DNA of 64,000 bases from assembly GCF_022829345.1 (NCBI RefSeq), contig NZ_JAKSXV010000034.1, positions 1 through 64,000 of the forward strand, written 5' to 3'. Source of the stretch: Methylobacterium sp. J-090. GTDB lineage: Bacteria; Pseudomonadota; Alphaproteobacteria; Rhizobiales; Beijerinckiaceae. Shown here piece by piece: positions 44,489 through 53,588 of this stretch; within the stretch, counting starts at the first letter, position 1, and each line of letters starts with the position of its first letter. The notes under the pieces are model-generated. The model was not told the origin of the DNA and ran no database searches. It worked only from the letters and a program-made list of their open reading frames with translations. The position numbers and the translations under genes were made by a program.

Positions 44489-45064
44489 GTGGGTTTGAGC
44501 CGCCGAAAATGCGCTGAGCTTCTCGATGTCACCGAGGGGGCGGTTCGGAAGGCCATTTCCGCAGGGCGCATCCCGGTCGAAGCGGACGGGACCATCGACC
44601 CGGACAAGGCTCGCGCGGCGTGGGCGAAGGGTACGGACCCGGCGCGTACCAAGGTGCGCACCGGTACGCAGGGTACGCGGACCGCCCCGGTGCGCACCGA
44701 GGACGATGCCCGCGCCGCAGTCGGGCTCATCATCCGGGTGCTGCGGGGCGAGGGGTCGGGGCTTGATGACACCGCCGAGGTCGATTTCGGCATGGCCCGC
44801 ACGGCCGACACGATCCTGAAGGCCTACGAACGCGATCTCAGCATAGCGCAGAAGCGCAAGGAGCTCGTGCCGCTCGCCAAGGTGAAGGACCACGTCGAGC
44901 GAGCCTTCATCGGCCTCCGCCAGGCGGTCCAGCGCCTCCCGAGCCGGCACGTCGCCGCGATGGCGGCCGAACTGCAGTGTGATCCGGCGGCGCTCGATGC
45001 CGCCTTGTCGAAGGTGATCGCGGTGGAACTCGATGGACTATCAGCCCCGGTGGTCCGAGTCTGA
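44489..45064 (+). CDS. Terminase small subunit-like protein
   Basis: This 191-residue protein begins with a winged-helix-like DNA-binding region (SRRKCAELLDVTEGAVRKAI), then a linker and a helical self-association region (RTADTILKAYERDLSIAQKR). The pattern matches Nu1-type small terminases that bind the packaging site. It overlaps the large terminase by 32 bases. The GTG at 44489 has GAGG upstream. Confidence 0.82.
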   Translation: MGLSRRKCAELLDVTEGAVRKAISAGRIPVEADGTIDPDKARAAWAKGTDPARTKVRTGTQGTRTAPVRTEDDARAAVGLIIRVLRGEGSGLDDTAEVDFGMARTADTILKAYERDLSIAQKRKELVPLAKVKDHVERAFIGLRQAVQRLPSRHVAAMAAELQCDPAALDAALSKVIAVELDGLSAPVVRV

Positions 45065-47000
45065 CGACGGGTACGACAACGCCGCCGACGTCGAGGACGT
45101 CATCCGGCGCTCGGTTCGGCCGGACCCCATCCTCACCGTTTCTCAATGGGCCGACCGGTTTCGGGTACTTTCGACAAAGTTGGCGGCCGAGGCTGGCGCC
45201 TACCGTACGAGCCGCACCCCGTTTTTGCGGGACGTGATGGACGCGCTCTCGCCGACGCATCCCGCGCGGCGCGTCGTGTTCATGAAGGCGGCGCAGGTCG
45301 GAGCCACCGAGGCCGGCAACAACTGGCTCGGGTTCATCATGCACTGGAGCCCGGCGCCCGTGATGGGCGTGTGGCCGACGGTGGACACGGCCAAGAAGGT
45401 TTCCCAGCAGCGCATCGCGCCCTTGATCGAGGACAGCCCGGAGCTCGCGAAGCTGGTGTCGCCCGCCAAGCAGCGGGACAGCGGCAACACGGTCCTGGCC
45501 AAGTCCTTCCCCGGCGGCATCCTCGTGATGACCGGGGCGAATTCCGGCGTCGGCCTGCGCTCCATGCCGGCGCGCTACGCCTTCCTCGACGAGGTGGACG
45601 CCTACCCCGGCGATGTCGACGGCGAGGGCGATCCGGTCGCTCTCGTCGCCAACCGGACCACGACCTTCGGCCGCTCGGCCAAGATGTTCCTCGTGTCGAC
45701 GCCGACGATCCATGGGGAAAGCCGGATCGAGCGTGAATATGAGATGTCGGACCAGCGCCGCTACTTCGTTCCCTGCCCGAACTGTGACGAGCCGCAATGG
45801 CTGAAGTTCGAGCGTCTGCGGTGGACGTGGGGCGATCCGACTTCCGCCCGCTACGTCTGCGAGGCGTGCGACGAGCCGTTCGAGGAGCGGCACAAGGCTG
45901 AGTTCCTGCCTGCGGGCGAGTGGCGACCGACGGCGATCCCGCGTGATCCGGGGTGCGTCGGTTTCCACATCTCGGCGCTGTATTCGCCCCTCGGCTGGAT
46001 GTCGTGGGAGGATCTTGCCCGGGAGTGGGAAGCCGCCGAGGGCAAGCCCGAGTCGCAGAAGACGTTCAAGAACACCCGTCTCGGTGAGACGTGGTTCCAG
46101 GCGGGCGAGCAGGTCGAGTGGGAGCGCATCTACGCCCGCCGTGAGAGCTGGAAGCCCGGAACGCTTCCGCGCGGCGTGACGATCCTGAACGCGGCCGTCG
46201 ACGTGCAGGCGAGCCCGGCGCGCCTCGAGCTTCATGTCTGGGGCTGGGGCGAGGGGCTCGAGAGCTGGGCCATCGAGCGCCGTGAGTTCCCGGGACGGGC
46301 GGACGACCCCGACACGTGGAAGGGCATCGACGCCGCCCTCGACGAGACGTGGACCCACGCTTCGGGCGCCGAACTCCGGATCGAACGACTGGCCGTCGAT
46401 ACCGGCGACCAGACCACCGCCGTCTATGCCTGGATTTCGAAGCAGGACCAGTGCCGGGTCCATGCGATCAAGGGCAAGAAGGGTTTCGAGATCAACGCAC
46501 CCGTAGCCACGCCGACCTTCATCCCGTTCGGGAGCCGCAAGAAGGCAATCCAGCTACGATCCGTCACCGGCGACGTGTTCAAGGCCGAGCTTTACCGGTT
46601 TCTCGGGCTGGAACGCCCGACCGACGAGGAGATCCGTGAGAACGGTTTCCCTGTCGGCTACGTGCACATCCCGGACTACCTCGACGCGGAATGGTGCAAG
46701 CAGCTGGTGGCCGAGCGCCGCGTGCGGACCAAGATGGGCCGCTTCGAGTGGAAGAACGACCACGGGCGCAACGAGGCGCTCGACTGCCGCATCTACGCTC
46801 GAGCCGCACTCTGGATCACGGGCGTGGCCGCGTGGAAGTCTCAGAAATGGGCCGGGCTGCGTGAGCGGCGAGGCTTGGACATTCAGGCTCAGGAACGCGT
46901 CGACGTGCTGGATCGCGCCGCGACGGCCGCCGCCATGAAGCGCGATCCGAGCCCGACCCGCGGGCCACGCGTGACGATGGCCCAAGACCCCTACCTGTGA
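45033..47000 (+). CDS. Terminase large subunit (GpA family)
   Basis: The 655-residue motor packs DNA into proheads and cuts concatemers. The ATPase part has RVVFMKAAQVGATEAGNNWL as Walker A-like segment and ARYAFLDEVDAYPGDV as Walker B/catalytic Glu; the C-terminal nuclease part has RIERLAVDTGDQTTAVYAWI and an Asp/Glu-rich core. A Cys4 zinc-finger-like pair occurs in CPNCDEPQWLKFE and VCEACDEPFEERHK. This is the lambda gpA branch. Start 45033 overlaps the small subunit. Confidence 0.94.
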   Translation: MDYQPRWSESDDGYDNAADVEDVIRRSVRPDPILTVSQWADRFRVLSTKLAAEAGAYRTSRTPFLRDVMDALSPTHPARRVVFMKAAQVGATEAGNNWLGFIMHWSPAPVMGVWPTVDTAKKVSQQRIAPLIEDSPELAKLVSPAKQRDSGNTVLAKSFPGGILVMTGANSGVGLRSMPARYAFLDEVDAYPGDVDGEGDPVALVANRTTTFGRSAKMFLVSTPTIHGESRIEREYEMSDQRRYFVPCPNCDEPQWLKFERLRWTWGDPTSARYVCEACDEPFEERHKAEFLPAGEWRPTAIPRDPGCVGFHISALYSPLGWMSWEDLAREWEAAEGKPESQKTFKNTRLGETWFQAGEQVEWERIYARRESWKPGTLPRGVTILNAAVDVQASPARLELHVWGWGEGLESWAIERREFPGRADDPDTWKGIDAALDETWTHASGAELRIERLAVDTGDQTTAVYAWISKQDQCRVHAIKGKKGFEINAPVATPTFIPFGSRKKAIQLRSVTGDVFKAELYRFLGLERPTDEEIRENGFPVGYVHIPDYLDAEWCKQLVAERRVRTKMGRFEWKNDHGRNEALDCRIYARAALWITGVAAWKSQKWAGLRERRGLDIQAQERVDVLDRAATAAAMKRDPSPTRGPRVTMAQDPYL

Positions 47001-47010
47001 GCGAGATGCC

Positions 47011-47238
47011 ATGGCCGATGTCACGACTCTGCGCCTTCGCCTGACCCAGGCCGAGGAAGCCCTCCACAAGGTGGCAACCGGCCAGACCGTCGAGCTTCTC
47101 GAAGAAGACGGCAGCACGGTCCGGTTCACCAAGGCCAACCGGAAGGATCTCGAAGCCTACATCAGCACCCTCGGCGGCCAAATCGCGGATGCCACCGTTC
47201 CGTCGAGACGGCGCGGTCCGGTCCAGTTCGTATTCTGA
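47011..47238 (+). CDS. Head-tail joining protein gpW-like
   Basis: This 75-residue protein (LRLRLTQAEEALHKVATGQT, VRFTKANRKDLEAYISTLGG) matches gpW, which closes the portal after packaging and provides the tail-docking surface. It sits between terminase and portal as in lambda; its stop overlaps the portal start. Confidence 0.88.
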   Translation: MADVTTLRLRLTQAEEALHKVATGQTVELLEEDGSTVRFTKANRKDLEAYISTLGGQIADATVPSRRRGPVQFVF

Positions 47239-48842
47239 TGGCAGCACCCTGGAATCGGAGTGGTCCTCCGGGCATCGGCGCATCGCGCCGCCGCGCCACC
47301 ATGACGATGCCGGAGGTCGAGACGGCGCACCATGCCGCGTCGTCCATGGCGAAGGACATGGCGACGTGGCCGACGCACCGGATGTCCCCGGACGCGGCCC
47401 TGCTGCCCGAACTCGACACGATCAACGCCCGTGTCGACGATCTCGTCCGCAACAACGGCATCGCGGCCGGCGCGGAGCGGACCTTCGTCGACAACGTCGT
47501 CGGGCCGCGGATCACCTGCAAGCCGAACCCGGACTACGTGCGTCTTGGCAAGACCTCGGGCTGGGTCGATGGCTGGGCGCGTGAGGTCGAGGCCGAGTTC
47601 AGGACCTTCACCGATACCGATTGGTTCGACGCCGGCCTGCGCTACAACTTTCACGTCTCGACCCGGCTTCAGGCCAGGATGATCGCCGCCACCGGCGAGG
47701 CCCTGGCCCTGCCGCTCTGGACGAAGCGCAACGGTTCGCTCTGGAACACCTGCGTTCAGCTCGTCGACCCTGCGCGGTTGTCCAACCCATTCGGCGAGGC
47801 TGAGACCACCACGTTCCGCGGCGGCATCGAGCTTGACAAGGTTACCACCGCGGCCACCGCCTACCATATCCGCAAGACGCACCCCGGTGATGCCCTCGGT
47901 TTGTTCGGCGGCTTGTCCGGTGCGCACGACTGGGAGCGGGTCCCGGCCTACATGCCGTGGGGCCGGCGGCGGGTCATCCATCTCTTCGAGAGCGAGCGCG
48001 TCGGTCAAACACGCGGCAAGGCCGTGATCGCGTCGGTCGCGCGTCAGTTCAAGATGTTCGACCACATGAACCGGGAGCAGCTCCGGCTGGCGGTTCTGAA
48101 CTCGCTGATCTTCGCCGCACTCGAGACGCCGCTCAACGCTGAGCAGATCGAGAACATCTTCGGCGAGTCCGAGAAGCCGATGGAGGCCTATCAGGCGTCG
48201 CTCGACGACTGGCGGATCCAGATGAAGGGCGGCTCGATGGTTACGCTGCCGCCGGGCACGACCATGAAGCCGTTCGCGCCGAACCAGCAGATGACCGGCC
48301 TCGACACCTTCGCGACCGTGATGCTCCGCTCGATCGGCGCTGGTCTCAACATGCCCTACGAGCTGGTTTTCCGGGATTTCTCGAAGACGAACTACTCCTC
48401 GGCGAGGGCGTCCTTGCTGGAGGCGTGGCGCTACTTCGCTTCGGTCCGACAGTTCATCATCGATCACTGGTGCTCGTCGATCTACGACCTCTGGTTCGAG
48501 GAGGCCTGCCAGCGCGGGCACATTCCCGACTGTACGCCGGACGATTACTACGGCAACCAGATCGCGTGGACGCGGGCCAAGTGGATCTTCGCCGGGCGCG
48601 GCTGGGTCGACCCGCTGAAGGAAGCGAAGGCCGCCACCGAGCGCTTGAACTCGAAGATCTCGACCCTGAGCGACGAGTGCGGCGAACAGGGTCGCGACTG
48701 GCGCGAGCAGATCGATCAGGACGCCCGCGAGAAGGCCTACCAGAAGCAGTCCTACAAGGCGCTCGGGCTGTCATGGCCCCCGGCCCAGGCTGCTCAGCAG
48801 CCGGACGTCGCTGAAGCGCCCGACGAAGCCATCCCGGCCTGA
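47238..48842 (+). CDS. Portal protein (lambda gpB-like)
   Basis: The 534-residue protein forms the dodecameric portal at one head vertex. RVDDLVRNNGIAAGAERTFV and VVGPRITCKPNPDY are typical of the lambda-type portal N-terminus, and the central ESERVGQTRGKAVIASVARQ and FKMFDHMNREQLRLAVLNSL segments of its body; RSIGAGLNMPYELVFRDFSK and TNYSSARASLLEAWRYF are near-invariant. The start overlaps the gpW-like stop. Confidence 0.93.
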   Translation: MAAPWNRSGPPGIGASRRRATMTMPEVETAHHAASSMAKDMATWPTHRMSPDAALLPELDTINARVDDLVRNNGIAAGAERTFVDNVVGPRITCKPNPDYVRLGKTSGWVDGWAREVEAEFRTFTDTDWFDAGLRYNFHVSTRLQARMIAATGEALALPLWTKRNGSLWNTCVQLVDPARLSNPFGEAETTTFRGGIELDKVTTAATAYHIRKTHPGDALGLFGGLSGAHDWERVPAYMPWGRRRVIHLFESERVGQTRGKAVIASVARQFKMFDHMNREQLRLAVLNSLIFAALETPLNAEQIENIFGESEKPMEAYQASLDDWRIQMKGGSMVTLPPGTTMKPFAPNQQMTGLDTFATVMLRSIGAGLNMPYELVFRDFSKTNYSSARASLLEAWRYFASVRQFIIDHWCSSIYDLWFEEACQRGHIPDCTPDDYYGNQIAWTRAKWIFAGRGWVDPLKEAKAATERLNSKISTLSDECGEQGRDWREQIDQDAREKAYQKQSYKALGLSWPPAQAAQQPDVAEAPDEAIPA

Positions 48843-48852
48843 GGACTAACCC

Positions 48853-49947
48853 ATGACCATACTGATCGACGGCGAGATCGTGCTCTATGGCACGGTTGGC
48901 GAAGGGCTGTATCGCGACGGCTTCACGTCCCTCAGCGTTGTCCAGGCGCTGGCGGAGCTCGGGCGGGGCTCCGATGTCACCGTCCGGATCAACTCCCCGG
49001 GCGGCTACACCGACGAGGGTGCCGCGATCTACAACGCCTTCAAGGCGCATCGCGGCCGCGTGACCGTGTTCATCGATGCCGTGGCGGCCTCAGCGGCCTC
49101 GCTCATCGCGATGGCCGCAGACGATCTCGTGATGCGACGCGGGTCGTACATGATGATCCACGATCCCGCTGGAATCACCATCGGCGACGCGGCGGCGCAC
49201 GCGAAGACGATCGAGGGCCTACAGGCGATCGCCGGGACTTTCGCGGACGTCTACGCGGAGAAGAGCGGCCGCAGTCTCGATGAGGTGCGGGCGGACATGG
49301 CCGCCGAGACTTGGCTCACTCCCGACCAGGCCGTGAGCCTCGGTTACGCGGATCGCTCCGAAAGTACGCCTCCGGCCGACGACGACGCACCGGAGCCGAC
49401 CGCCTTCAACTACCGGGCCTTCCAGCACGCGCCGGAGCGCTTCGTCGCGATGGCCGACAAGAACGGGTGGGGCAAGCGCCCCACCGCGAAAGCGGCGTCA
49501 ACCGCTGTCCCCCCACGCCCCCAGGAGAAGCCCATGCCTACCGAGAAGCAGGCGGAGACGAAGCCCGTCGCCGCGCAGGATGCCCCTGACCTCGCATCGG
49601 CCCGTCGCGAAGCGGCCACCGCCGAACGGTCCCGCGTCAGCGCGATCATGGACAGCGATGAGGCGCGTGGCCGCGAGGATCTCGCTCGCCACTTCGCCTT
49701 CGCCACCGACATGGAGCCGGATGCGGCCAAGGCCGCGCTGACCAAGGCCCCCCAAGCTGCGGCCGCGCCAGTCGAGCCCAAGAAGGAGCCGAACCGGTTC
49801 GAGGCCGCCATGGACAGGACCCCCAACCCGACGGTGGGCGCCGATGGCGGGACTTCGGGCGATGGCGCTGGCGACGAGGCCGACCCGACGGCGCGCATCC
49901 TCACGAACTACCGCGCTGCTACCGGCACTAAGCCCAAGGCGGCCTGA
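48853..49947 (+). CDS. Prohead protease, ClpP-like (lambda gpC-type) with scaffold tail
   Basis: This 364-residue head maturation protease has a ClpP-like N-terminal domain (about 1-195): TVRINSPGGYTDEGAAIYNA, then AVAASAASLIAMAADDLVMR with the catalytic Ser, and SYMMIHDPAGITIGDAA with the catalytic His. The C-terminal 140 residues are helical and charged (DLASARREAATAERSRVSAI), like a scaffolding protein. An internal start with its own ribosome site at 49534 would yield that part alone. It follows the portal and precedes the decoration and major capsid genes. Confidence 0.9.
   Translation: MTILIDGEIVLYGTVGEGLYRDGFTSLSVVQALAELGRGSDVTVRINSPGGYTDEGAAIYNAFKAHRGRVTVFIDAVAASAASLIAMAADDLVMRRGSYMMIHDPAGITIGDAAAHAKTIEGLQAIAGTFADVYAEKSGRSLDEVRADMAAETWLTPDQAVSLGYADRSESTPPADDDAPEPTAFNYRAFQHAPERFVAMADKNGWGKRPTAKAASTAVPPRPQEKPMPTEKQAETKPVAAQDAPDLASARREAATAERSRVSAIMDSDEARGREDLARHFAFATDMEPDAAKAALTKAPQAAAAPVEPKKEPNRFEAAMDRTPNPTVGADGGTSGDGAGDEADPTARILTNYRAATGTKPKAA
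49534..49947 (+). CDS. Nested in-frame scaffold protein (Nu3-like), internal start
   Basis: An ATG at 49534, in frame with the protease gene, has AGGAG at 49523-49527 six bases before it, a much better site than chance would give inside a gene. Translation from here gives 137 residues identical to the protease C-terminus (PTEKQAETKPVAAQDAPDLA onward). Lambda makes its scaffold Nu3 from the same kind of internal start in gene C. Confidence 0.6.
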   Translation: MPTEKQAETKPVAAQDAPDLASARREAATAERSRVSAIMDSDEARGREDLARHFAFATDMEPDAAKAALTKAPQAAAAPVEPKKEPNRFEAAMDRTPNPTVGADGGTSGDGAGDEADPTARILTNYRAATGTKPKAA

Positions 49948-49983
49948 CTGGCCGTCCCTTTAACCCCCAAGCAGGAGGCCGCG

Positions 49984-50394
49984 ATGGCCGTCACCAACAT
50001 TCCCTACAGCGGCGTCGGCATCGCGTCCTTCGAGAGCAACGAAGGTTTTGCGCAGGCCGAGCTGTTCAACTCCGCGATCCCTCACCCTGTCACCGAGGAC
50101 TTCCCGGTCGGGCCGAGCACGATCTTGCCGGCGTTCTCCGTGGTCGGCCTTAACGCGGGCGGCACGCTCGTGCTGGCGCAGACCAGCGGGACCGCGGTCG
50201 TGCCGATCGGCGTGACCACGGCGCCTGTCGCCACCGGAGCCGGCCAGACCGACCGGATCGCAATCTACCGCGCCGCCAACCTGAACCCGGACGCCCTCAC
50301 CTGGCACGCGGACTACGACACCGACGCCAAGAAGGCAGCGGCGTTCCGCGGCTCGCCCACCCCCACCAACATCGTCATCCGCAAGCGTCTTTGA
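49984..50394 (+). CDS. Head decoration protein (gpD-like)
   Basis: This 136-residue protein sits between protease and major capsid genes, the position of gpD. VPIGVTTAPVATGAGQTDRI and IAIYRAANLNPDALTWHADY resemble the trimeric head-stabilising family. GGAGGCCGCG precedes the ATG. Confidence 0.85.
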   Translation: MAVTNIPYSGVGIASFESNEGFAQAELFNSAIPHPVTEDFPVGPSTILPAFSVVGLNAGGTLVLAQTSGTAVVPIGVTTAPVATGAGQTDRIAIYRAANLNPDALTWHADYDTDAKKAAAFRGSPTPTNIVIRKRL

Positions 50395-50421
50395 CGCCAA
50401 GACCAGGATAGGAGACCCGTC

Positions 50422-51474
50422 ATGGCGTTCGACCGCTACGAGCTCTGGAATACCCGCACGCTGCTTGGCGTGTACCGCGAGACCGACTCCCCGACCAACT
50501 ACTGGCTCGACCTGCTTTTCCCGAACGAGATCTCGTCCACCGACGAGTACATCGACTTCGAGAAGATCCCGCGGGCCGGGCGCAAGCTCGCACCGTTCGT
50601 TGCGCCGCTGGCTCAGGGCCGACCGATCTACGAGGAAGGCGGTCGCGTCGCCCGGTTCAAGCCTGCCTACGTCAAGCCTTCCGACCCCGTGACGCCCTCG
50701 CGCGCGCTCACCCGTCGGCCGGGCCATCTGCTCGGACCGGAGGCGATCTCGCCCCAGGCACGCTACGACTCGATCAAGTCGGACATCCTGGCCTACCACC
50801 GCACGGCGATCGAGCGGCGCTGGGAGTGGCTGGCCGCCAAGGCGGCCATCGACGGCGCGGTGACCATCGACGGGGACGATTATCCCTCGGTGAGCCTGAA
50901 CTTCGGCCGTGCGGCCAGTCATACAGTTGTCCTCGGCGCCGGTGCGCGCTGGGGCGACGCCGGCGTTTCGATCCTCGACGGCGTCCAGGGCTGGATGGAC
51001 CAGATGCACCAGGCCGAGTTCGGTGGTGCCCCGAACCGCATCACCCTGGGCGTCGCCGCCTGGGCGAAGATGCGCAAGGATCCGGATGTCCTGAAGGAGA
51101 TGGATACCACCGCCCGGGGCAACACCGTCGAGATCCGCACCGGCCTCTACGGCACCGGCGAGGCCCGCTATGTCGGCACGCTCGGCGCCGGCGTCGAGGT
51201 GTGGGTCTACAACGACTACTACAGCCTCGGCGGCACGGTGACGCCGTTCATGGCGCCCACCGACATCGTCCTAACCGGTCCGAACGTTCAGGGCTATCGC
51301 TGCTTCGGCGCGATCGTTGATGTGAACGCCCAGTTCCAGGCGCTGCCGATCTTCCCGCGCAATTACATCATCCCCGGCGATGTCGCGATCGAACAGATCG
51401 TAACCCAGTCGGCGCCGCTGATGGTGCCGGTGAACCCGAACGCCACCCTGAAGGCGACCGTCGTCGCCGGCTGA
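50422..51474 (+). CDS. Major capsid protein (gpE family)
   Basis: The 350-residue protein has the gpE-family signature: LYRN-like start (RYELWNTRTLLGVYRETDSP), FPNEISSTDEYIDFEKIPR, VAPLAQGRPIYEEGGRVARF, and RRWEWLAAKAAIDGAVTIDG. It adopts the HK97 fold and builds the icosahedral shell. The ATG is preceded by AGGAGACC. Confidence 0.93.
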   Translation: MAFDRYELWNTRTLLGVYRETDSPTNYWLDLLFPNEISSTDEYIDFEKIPRAGRKLAPFVAPLAQGRPIYEEGGRVARFKPAYVKPSDPVTPSRALTRRPGHLLGPEAISPQARYDSIKSDILAYHRTAIERRWEWLAAKAAIDGAVTIDGDDYPSVSLNFGRAASHTVVLGAGARWGDAGVSILDGVQGWMDQMHQAEFGGAPNRITLGVAAWAKMRKDPDVLKEMDTTARGNTVEIRTGLYGTGEARYVGTLGAGVEVWVYNDYYSLGGTVTPFMAPTDIVLTGPNVQGYRCFGAIVDVNAQFQALPIFPRNYIIPGDVAIEQIVTQSAPLMVPVNPNATLKATVVAG

Positions 51475-51503
51475 TCCCCCCACCCAAGAGAAGGAGCACG
51501 CCG

Positions 51504-51782
51504 ATGCCCAGCGCATTTGCTATCACGAGCCTGCACGTCTGCCGCAAGGCGGGCGAGCGGAAGGATGGCAAGGTCGTCACCGCCGCGGACATCGAGATCG
51601 TCCCGGCCGGTCAGATCACCGACTTGTCGGACGACGATTTCAAGGCCTTCGAGAAGGCAGGCGCGGTGCGCAAGCCCTCGAAGGTCGATCGCGCCATGGC
51701 CGAGGACGGTGAGGATCTCGAAGCGGTGGAGGCGGTCGCCGGCAAGGCGACCGCCGCGACGCAGGTCCGTACCGCGCGCTGA
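51504..51782 (+). CDS. Small phage head-region protein
   Basis: This 92-residue protein follows the major capsid gene, the position occupied by gpFI in lambda. It contains SLHVCRKAGERKDGKVVTAA and a C-terminal acidic helix, but no clear family. AAGGAGCACG precedes the ATG. Confidence 0.65.
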   Translation: MPSAFAITSLHVCRKAGERKDGKVVTAADIEIVPAGQITDLSDDDFKAFEKAGAVRKPSKVDRAMAEDGEDLEAVEAVAGKATAATQVRTAR

Positions 51783-51787
51783 CTGCC

Positions 51788-52201
51788 ATGCGTGCGTTCG
51801 ACGCCCTCTGGGCCGAAGCGGTCCCGCACATCGAGGCGATCCTCGGCGAGCCCGTCCGCGTCGAGCCGCGCGCGGCGGCAGGCTGGCGTTCCGGCGGCGG
51901 TACCGATGCCGAGCGGCCGGTGCGCGAGATCATCGGCCGCTACCGCAGCAAGCCGATCACCTCCGAGCTTGAAGGCAACCGCGAGGGATCGCGGTTCCAG
52001 TCCATGACCCGCATCGCCGGCAACACGCAGACGATGCGGATCTCACCCGCGCAGGCTGCCGCCCTCGGCTACGCGCTTACGGCGAACGATCGCGTCGTGC
52101 TTCTGACCCGGCCCGGCACGCCCGCCTTCACCATCGTGCGCGTCGGCGCCCGCGACGGCGGGGAGCTAATGCTCGAACTGACAACCGAGGCAGCTGCATG
52201 A
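51788..52201 (+). CDS. Head-tail adaptor-like protein
   Basis: The 137-residue protein (FDALWAEAVPHIEAILGEPV; PISTEL-type middle; RPGTPAFTIVRVGARDGGEL end) resembles small head-tail connector proteins of the gpFII/neck type by size and position. Its stop overlaps the next start as ATGA. Confidence 0.6.
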   Translation: MRAFDALWAEAVPHIEAILGEPVRVEPRAAAGWRSGGGTDAERPVREIIGRYRSKPITSELEGNREGSRFQSMTRIAGNTQTMRISPAQAAALGYALTANDRVVLLTRPGTPAFTIVRVGARDGGELMLELTTEAAA

Positions 52202-52989
52202 GTGTCGTCGCCTACGCCATTCGTACCCGCCTCGGCGCCGCCCTGGTGGGCCGCACGCTCGCCGGCGGCCGTGTCTACGATTCCGCTGTCCAGCCGATCG
52301 AGGAGTTGATCCGGGCTGAGCCGCAGCCCTTCCTCGTAATCTCCACGGACGACGAAGAGATCACCCCGCGCGGCTGGGCGCTGCTCGACGCTGACCGCGA
52401 GCTCAACTTCGTGGTCGAGATCGCGATCGGCGGCATGACCCGCATCGACCTTCCCGAGGCGGAGGGAGGCGGCGCCGCGCTGCGCCTCGATATCCCGCAC
52501 ACTGACGACGGACTGGAAACCACCCTGAACATGGTTGGCCGGGAGATCATGCGCGAAATCCAGGTCGGCGGCCCATGGTCGGACCTGCTGCGCGACATCA
52601 CCTTCGGCCTGAAGAAGGTCACCATCCGCCGCGGCTCGAACACGGAGCAGGGTACCCGGTTTGCCGCGCGCCAGTACGTGTTCACCACCGACACCATCGC
52701 GGAACCCGACTTCGGCGCCGAGCCCGAGGGCATCTGGGTGCGTCTGCTCGACCTAATGCAGGCCGATCCCCGCCTATCGGGTGCCGTGCCTCTGATGCGC
52801 CGCATGATCGTCGGCGACGCCCTGCCGGACTGGCGCCGGGTTCAGGTTGACCTCGGCCTCACCGATCGGTCTTACCGCACCCTAGGCCTCGGCCCGCTGT
52901 TCACCGGCGTCGGCGAGCCGCTGGCCCAGCGTCTCATCATCAACGGGCCTCGCCGCACCGCCATCGTCGAGCCCGAGCCCACCCCGTGA
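52198..52989 (+). CDS. Phage neck/tail completion-like protein
   Basis: A 263-residue protein (VVAYAIRTRLGAALVGRTLA; VISTDDEEITPRGWALLDAD; MVGREIMREIQVGGPWSDLL). I know similar proteins only as phage hypotheticals located between head-tail connector and baseplate genes. Overlaps on both sides show it is part of the late operon. Confidence 0.6.
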   Translation: MSVVAYAIRTRLGAALVGRTLAGGRVYDSAVQPIEELIRAEPQPFLVISTDDEEITPRGWALLDADRELNFVVEIAIGGMTRIDLPEAEGGGAALRLDIPHTDDGLETTLNMVGREIMREIQVGGPWSDLLRDITFGLKKVTIRRGSNTEQGTRFAARQYVFTTDTIAEPDFGAEPEGIWVRLLDLMQADPRLSGAVPLMRRMIVGDALPDWRRVQVDLGLTDRSYRTLGLGPLFTGVGEPLAQRLIINGPRRTAIVEPEPTP

Positions 52990-53585
52990 GCGACTTCGAC
53001 GACCTGCTCCGGGCCCACATCAAGCTGCAGCACACCGTCGAGGAACTGCGGCACCAGGCGTCCAGCATGATGCGCGTCGGCACCGTGAAGGAGGTCGACG
53101 GCAAGAAGGGGTATCAGGTCGACCTCGGCAACGACGACGACGGCAAGCCCCTGCCGAGCGCGTGGCATCCCCATCCCGAGCAGGGCGGCGCGTTCAAGAC
53201 GTGGCGGCCCCTAACCAAGGGCCAGATCGTCTACGTGATCGCCCCCGGCGGCGATCAGCGCCAGGCGTTCATCGTCCCGAAGGGCGGCTTCTCCGACGAG
53301 AATCCCCAGCCGTCCGAGAAGCTCGACGAGAACGTCGAGACCTACGGCAAGGTCCGTACGACTTGGACCGAGGACAGCACCAAGAAAGAGGTCGGCGACA
53401 AGGTCTCGGTCACCACCACCACCGAGAGCAGTACAGTCAAGACCGAGAACGCCGGGCACGTCACCGGCAAGGACAACGTCGTCGCCTCGGCCGGCGCCAG
53501 CACCCACACCGTCGATCCGAAACGGGTCGTCGCCGATGCGTCGCTGTTCCGGGCGACGCGCAAGGTCATCCTGGCGAGCGGCTGA
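52986..53585 (+). CDS. Baseplate assembly protein V (spike)
   Basis: This 199-residue protein matches gpV: an N-terminal helix (LRAHIKLQHTVEELRHQASS), an OB-fold (MMRVGTVKEVDGKKGYQVDL, then LTKGQIVYVIAPGGDQRQAF) and a C-terminal beta-helix stretch with repeating SVTTTTESSTVKTEN. It forms the membrane-piercing spike. It begins with GTG overlapping the previous stop. Confidence 0.88.
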   Translation: MSDFDDLLRAHIKLQHTVEELRHQASSMMRVGTVKEVDGKKGYQVDLGNDDDGKPLPSAWHPHPEQGGAFKTWRPLTKGQIVYVIAPGGDQRQAFIVPKGGFSDENPQPSEKLDENVETYGKVRTTWTEDSTKKEVGDKVSVTTTTESSTVKTENAGHVTGKDNVVASAGASTHTVDPKRVVADASLFRATRKVILASG

Positions 53586-53588
53586 ACC

